A stretch of 8,369 nucleotides of DNA from Bacteroidales bacterium UBA1192 (GTDB lineage: Bacteria > Bacteroidota > Bacteroidia > Bacteroidales > Bacteroidaceae), in assembly GCA_002310175.1 (NCBI GenBank), contig DBYG01000035.1, positions 815-9,183 of the forward strand, in the 5' to 3' direction. A model generated the notes under the pieces. The model ran no database searches, had not been told where the DNA came from, and saw nothing but the letters and a program-made list of their open reading frames with translations. Below are positions 6,231 through 8,369 of this stretch, in pieces; within the stretch, counting starts at the first letter, position 1, and each line of letters starts with the position of its first letter. The position numbers and the translations under genes are program-made.

Positions 6231-8219
6231 ATGAAGCCTTCTTTTGTAAGAGAAACTATTACGGCATTGAGTCTGTGTGTCGCTATTACCCTGACTGGCG
6301 GTTGTCTTGATGAACAACATCCGGGTCAGTATTATACATATGAAGGGAATACCATAGCCACTTTCCTTGAGGAAAACGAGGAACAGTTCAGTTCGTTTAT
6401 CAGCATCCTTAAGGCTGCCAGCTATTGGGGTGAAATGAACACTTATGGAAAATATACTTGTTTTGCTCCCACAAACGATGCGGTTAATAGATTTATTCAG
6501 GAAAAGGGTTTTGGTTCACTTGATAATCTTCTTAAGAATCACAAGGACTATTGTGACACCATATCCATGACACATCTGGTTGGAGATTCATACTTCATTC
6601 ATGACTTGTCAGAGGGGGGACTTCCCAGAACAAACTTTAATGACCGTTTTCTTACTTTGTCTTTTGATTCCGTGGTAAGTAGTGACGGTCATACACGTCT
6701 TCGCTATTGCATCAACAAGAATAGCCATATTACAGAGTTTGATGATACCGTACAGAATGGAGTTGTGCACGTTGTTGATAAAATAATCAATTTTGGAGGG
6801 GACTATATATATGATGTTGTCCTTTCCAATCCTGATGTCTCGATTTTTGCTCATGCACTGCGTCTTGTCGGACTTGAAGATTCTCTAAAATTATGGTATG
6901 ATGAGACTTACTCTGTTGGATTGGACTCGGTTCTGAAACCCATTAAGATAGAGGTGTATGAAGGAGGTTTCTATGATGTGACATGGTGGGAGAGGAGAAA
7001 GACAAATTTTACATTCCTCGTGGAACCTGATTCTATCTATAACAAGCATGGAATCTATAATGTTGAGGACTTGATTAAGTTTGCTAAGGATGTTTATGAT
7101 GAGTCTTATCCGGATGATGCCGGTCTTTATGACGATGATTTTACCAACCGCAAGAATCCCTTAAACAGATTTGTATCATATCACATACTGCCTTTTTATT
7201 GTGGCTACAGGAATTTTAATCTGGTTTTTGACTTTATGAGTCTTTACATGGTTGGTACAACTGATCCCGAGGACTATTTTGAACCTTATGCGGATAATTC
7301 TCTTATGCGTGTATCGACTAACTTCAGGGGTGTGAAGGATGTTTTCGTAAATGCCCTTGGACGCGAGGGTAACGGTACCGAAGGTTATACTGGAACACCA
7401 GTCCGGGGGGCAAGAATATATTCGCCCACAGAAATGGGAAATGTTGAGCAGGAGGGTCGGAATGGTATATTTCATTATATTGATGACATTATCTGCTATA
7501 GTGCCGAGGTGCGTGATAGGGTTCTAAACAAACGTCTTCGTGTTGATTGGACAACTATTTCGCCTGAATTCCTGACATCAGGTGCGCGTCACCGCAAGAC
7601 TGATGGTTCGGCAGAGGGCGTTTGTTTTAAGCAACCTAAGAATTTTCACCTTTATTCTGATTGCGTCTTCTCTGTCCGTAGTCCTCATAAGAGTTGCTAC
7701 GTGTATGAGGGTAATGCTATTGACATTGTGGGTGCATTTGATTTTTGGGTCAAGCTCCCTCCTGTTCCCCGTGATGGAACATATGAGTTGAGATTTTCTT
7801 TCCGTAATGCTGGTTCAATTGCTGGCGTAGTGCAAAATTATCTTGCTATAGGAAAGCCTGAGGATTGGCAACCATTAGGCATCCCTACAGACTTGCGCGT
7901 GACAGCCGATCATCCAAATATTGGATGGGTGAGTGATGAAGATCTTGGCGACGAGGAATCCATACGCCTGCTTGATAAGGCCATGCGAAATCGTGGATAT
8001 ATGAAATCATCGGATGCAATCCAGACATTCCAGGGGAATGCACACCGTAATGAGTCTGGACTTGCACGCCGTATACTAACCACGGACTATTTTTATGCCG
8101 AGCAGGACTACTATGCACGAATGAAGCTTGTTTTGGATAACCCAAAAGCGGAAATGACTATAGATTATATGGAATGGGTGCCTAAGAGTGTATTTGACAA
8201 TGATGAGGACAAACATTGA
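6231..8219 (+). CDS. Tandem fasciclin (FAS1) domain surface lipoprotein
   Basis: This 662-residue protein has a lipoprotein signal ending LTGGC, with Cys25 followed by L-D-E. An acidic pair in this place resembles the Bacteroidota surface-export signal, so an extracellular position is likely. FAS1 domain 1 (about 42-187) shows the hallmark FAPTN (78-82) and NGVVHVVD (176-183). FAS1 domain 2 (about 193-422) is larger and degenerate: FTFLVEPD at 260-267, the YH of VSYHIL at H318, and NGIFHYIDDII at 411-421. Residues about 425-662 form a third region rich in predicted beta strands, with TYELRFSFRNAG and a closing TIDYMEWVPKSV. Proteins of this layout are common in Bacteroidota polysaccharide utilisation loci, often near SusC/SusD. 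FAS1 domains mediate adhesion, and a glycan-binding role for the last region is my inference. It follows the GH3 gene by 26 bp, so it is probably in the same operon. Confidence 0.88.
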   Translation: MKPSFVRETITALSLCVAITLTGGCLDEQHPGQYYTYEGNTIATFLEENEEQFSSFISILKAASYWGEMNTYGKYTCFAPTNDAVNRFIQEKGFGSLDNLLKNHKDYCDTISMTHLVGDSYFIHDLSEGGLPRTNFNDRFLTLSFDSVVSSDGHTRLRYCINKNSHITEFDDTVQNGVVHVVDKIINFGGDYIYDVVLSNPDVSIFAHALRLVGLEDSLKLWYDETYSVGLDSVLKPIKIEVYEGGFYDVTWWERRKTNFTFLVEPDSIYNKHGIYNVEDLIKFAKDVYDESYPDDAGLYDDDFTNRKNPLNRFVSYHILPFYCGYRNFNLVFDFMSLYMVGTTDPEDYFEPYADNSLMRVSTNFRGVKDVFVNALGREGNGTEGYTGTPVRGARIYSPTEMGNVEQEGRNGIFHYIDDIICYSAEVRDRVLNKRLRVDWTTISPEFLTSGARHRKTDGSAEGVCFKQPKNFHLYSDCVFSVRSPHKSCYVYEGNAIDIVGAFDFWVKLPPVPRDGTYELRFSFRNAGSIAGVVQNYLAIGKPEDWQPLGIPTDLRVTADHPNIGWVSDEDLGDEESIRLLDKAMRNRGYMKSSDAIQTFQGNAHRNESGLARRILTTDYFYAEQDYYARMKLVLDNPKAEMTIDYMEWVPKSVFDNDEDKH

Positions 8220-8238
8220 AAAAAATATTCTCTATAGG

Positions 8239-8268
8239 TTGATATATTGTGGAATTAGAGTACATTTG
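8239..8268 (+). promoter_or_regulatory. Bacteroidota promoter for a transcription unit leaving the window
   Basis: TTG at 8239-8241, a 19-bp spacer and TACATTTG at 8261-8268 closely match the Bacteroidota -33/-7 arrangement, better than the promoter of the GH3 operon. Transcription should start near 8275 and read rightward. A separate promoter here suggests that the GH3-fasciclin operon ends at 8219, although no convincing terminator hairpin is visible between them. Confidence 0.65.
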
Positions 8269-8298
8269 CAGCATTAAAAACGATTTGGTATAAAATAT

Positions 8299-8364
8299 AT
8301 GCGACTGCAGGGCCTCATTATTATTGACATTATCATTCCGGACAACCGGTGTGAGAGAGCCTGA
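8299..8364 (+). other. Short open frame or structured leader of the next transcript
   Basis: The only ATG after the promoter opens a 21-codon frame, MRLQGLIIIDIIIPDNRCERA, closed by TGA at 8362-8364. An overlapping frame without ATG is open from 8294 to the window end and includes a hydrophobic run, SLLLLTLSF. CAGG (8308-8310 region) with CCTG (8360-8363 region) and CCGG-ACAA-CCGG (8338-8349) could fold into a leader hairpin. It may be a leader peptide, an untranslated leader, or the start of a gene with a frame disturbance; the window is too short to choose. Confidence 0.25.
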
Positions 8365-8369
8365 CGCAT

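Noticed and set aside
8197..8228. CAATG/CATTG inverted repeat at the end of the fasciclin gene as a terminator
   Set aside because: The stem is only 5 bp with an 11-base loop and is followed by A-rich rather than T-rich sequence.
8275..8369. Leftward open frame beginning at the very end of the window
   Set aside because: Its translation is not protein-like and it opposes the well-formed rightward promoter at 8239-8268.
1..8369. CRISPR array, tRNA, rRNA or insertion sequence
   Set aside because: No regularly spaced repeats, no cloverleaf or rRNA-like stretches and no transposase motifs were seen on either strand.

Overview
The window looks like a chromosomal segment from a Bacteroidales bacterium (Bacteroides, Prevotella or Parabacteroides type). 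Three things point there. The candidate promoters carry the TAnnTTTG -7 element of Bacteroidota. The gene starts lack Shine-Dalgarno sequences. The main gene set is a glycan-utilisation cluster with secreted GH3 enzymes and a fasciclin-domain lipoprotein. The genus cannot be decided from the sequence alone.

Left part (1-1554). The window opens in the last 24 codons of a rightward gene that I could not identify. A long, almost perfect inverted repeat follows and separates it from a convergent leftward gene. That gene (182-1033) encodes a membrane-anchored zinc metallopeptidase of the YpfJ family, and it has its own candidate promoter. Upstream of it, also leftward, is a 1156-1494 open frame with no ATG start. 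It resembles the C-terminal end of a secreted carbohydrate-active enzyme and is best read as a gene remnant.

Central and right part (1495-8219). A promoter region with two adjacent inverted repeats drives three rightward genes separated by 9 and 26 bp, very probably one operon. The first is a periplasmic GH3 beta-glycosidase with an EGxDR-type acid/base motif. The second is a GH3 lipoprotein of the exo-beta-glucanase type with a GExxYxET motif. The third is a 662-residue lipoprotein with two fasciclin (FAS1) domains and a C-terminal region predicted to be rich in beta strands.

Working model. The fasciclin protein has an acidic pair right after its lipid-bearing cysteine, a feature of surface-exported Bacteroidota lipoproteins, and could bind a glycan or another cell-envelope protein outside the cell. 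The two GH3 enzymes would then trim the resulting beta-linked oligosaccharides in the periplasm. No SusC/SusD pair, endo-acting enzyme or regulator lies within the window, so the substrate cannot be named.

Right edge (8220-8369). A well-formed Bacteroidota promoter (TTG, 19 bp spacer, TACATTTG) starts a new rightward transcription unit. Only its leader and perhaps its first codons are visible.
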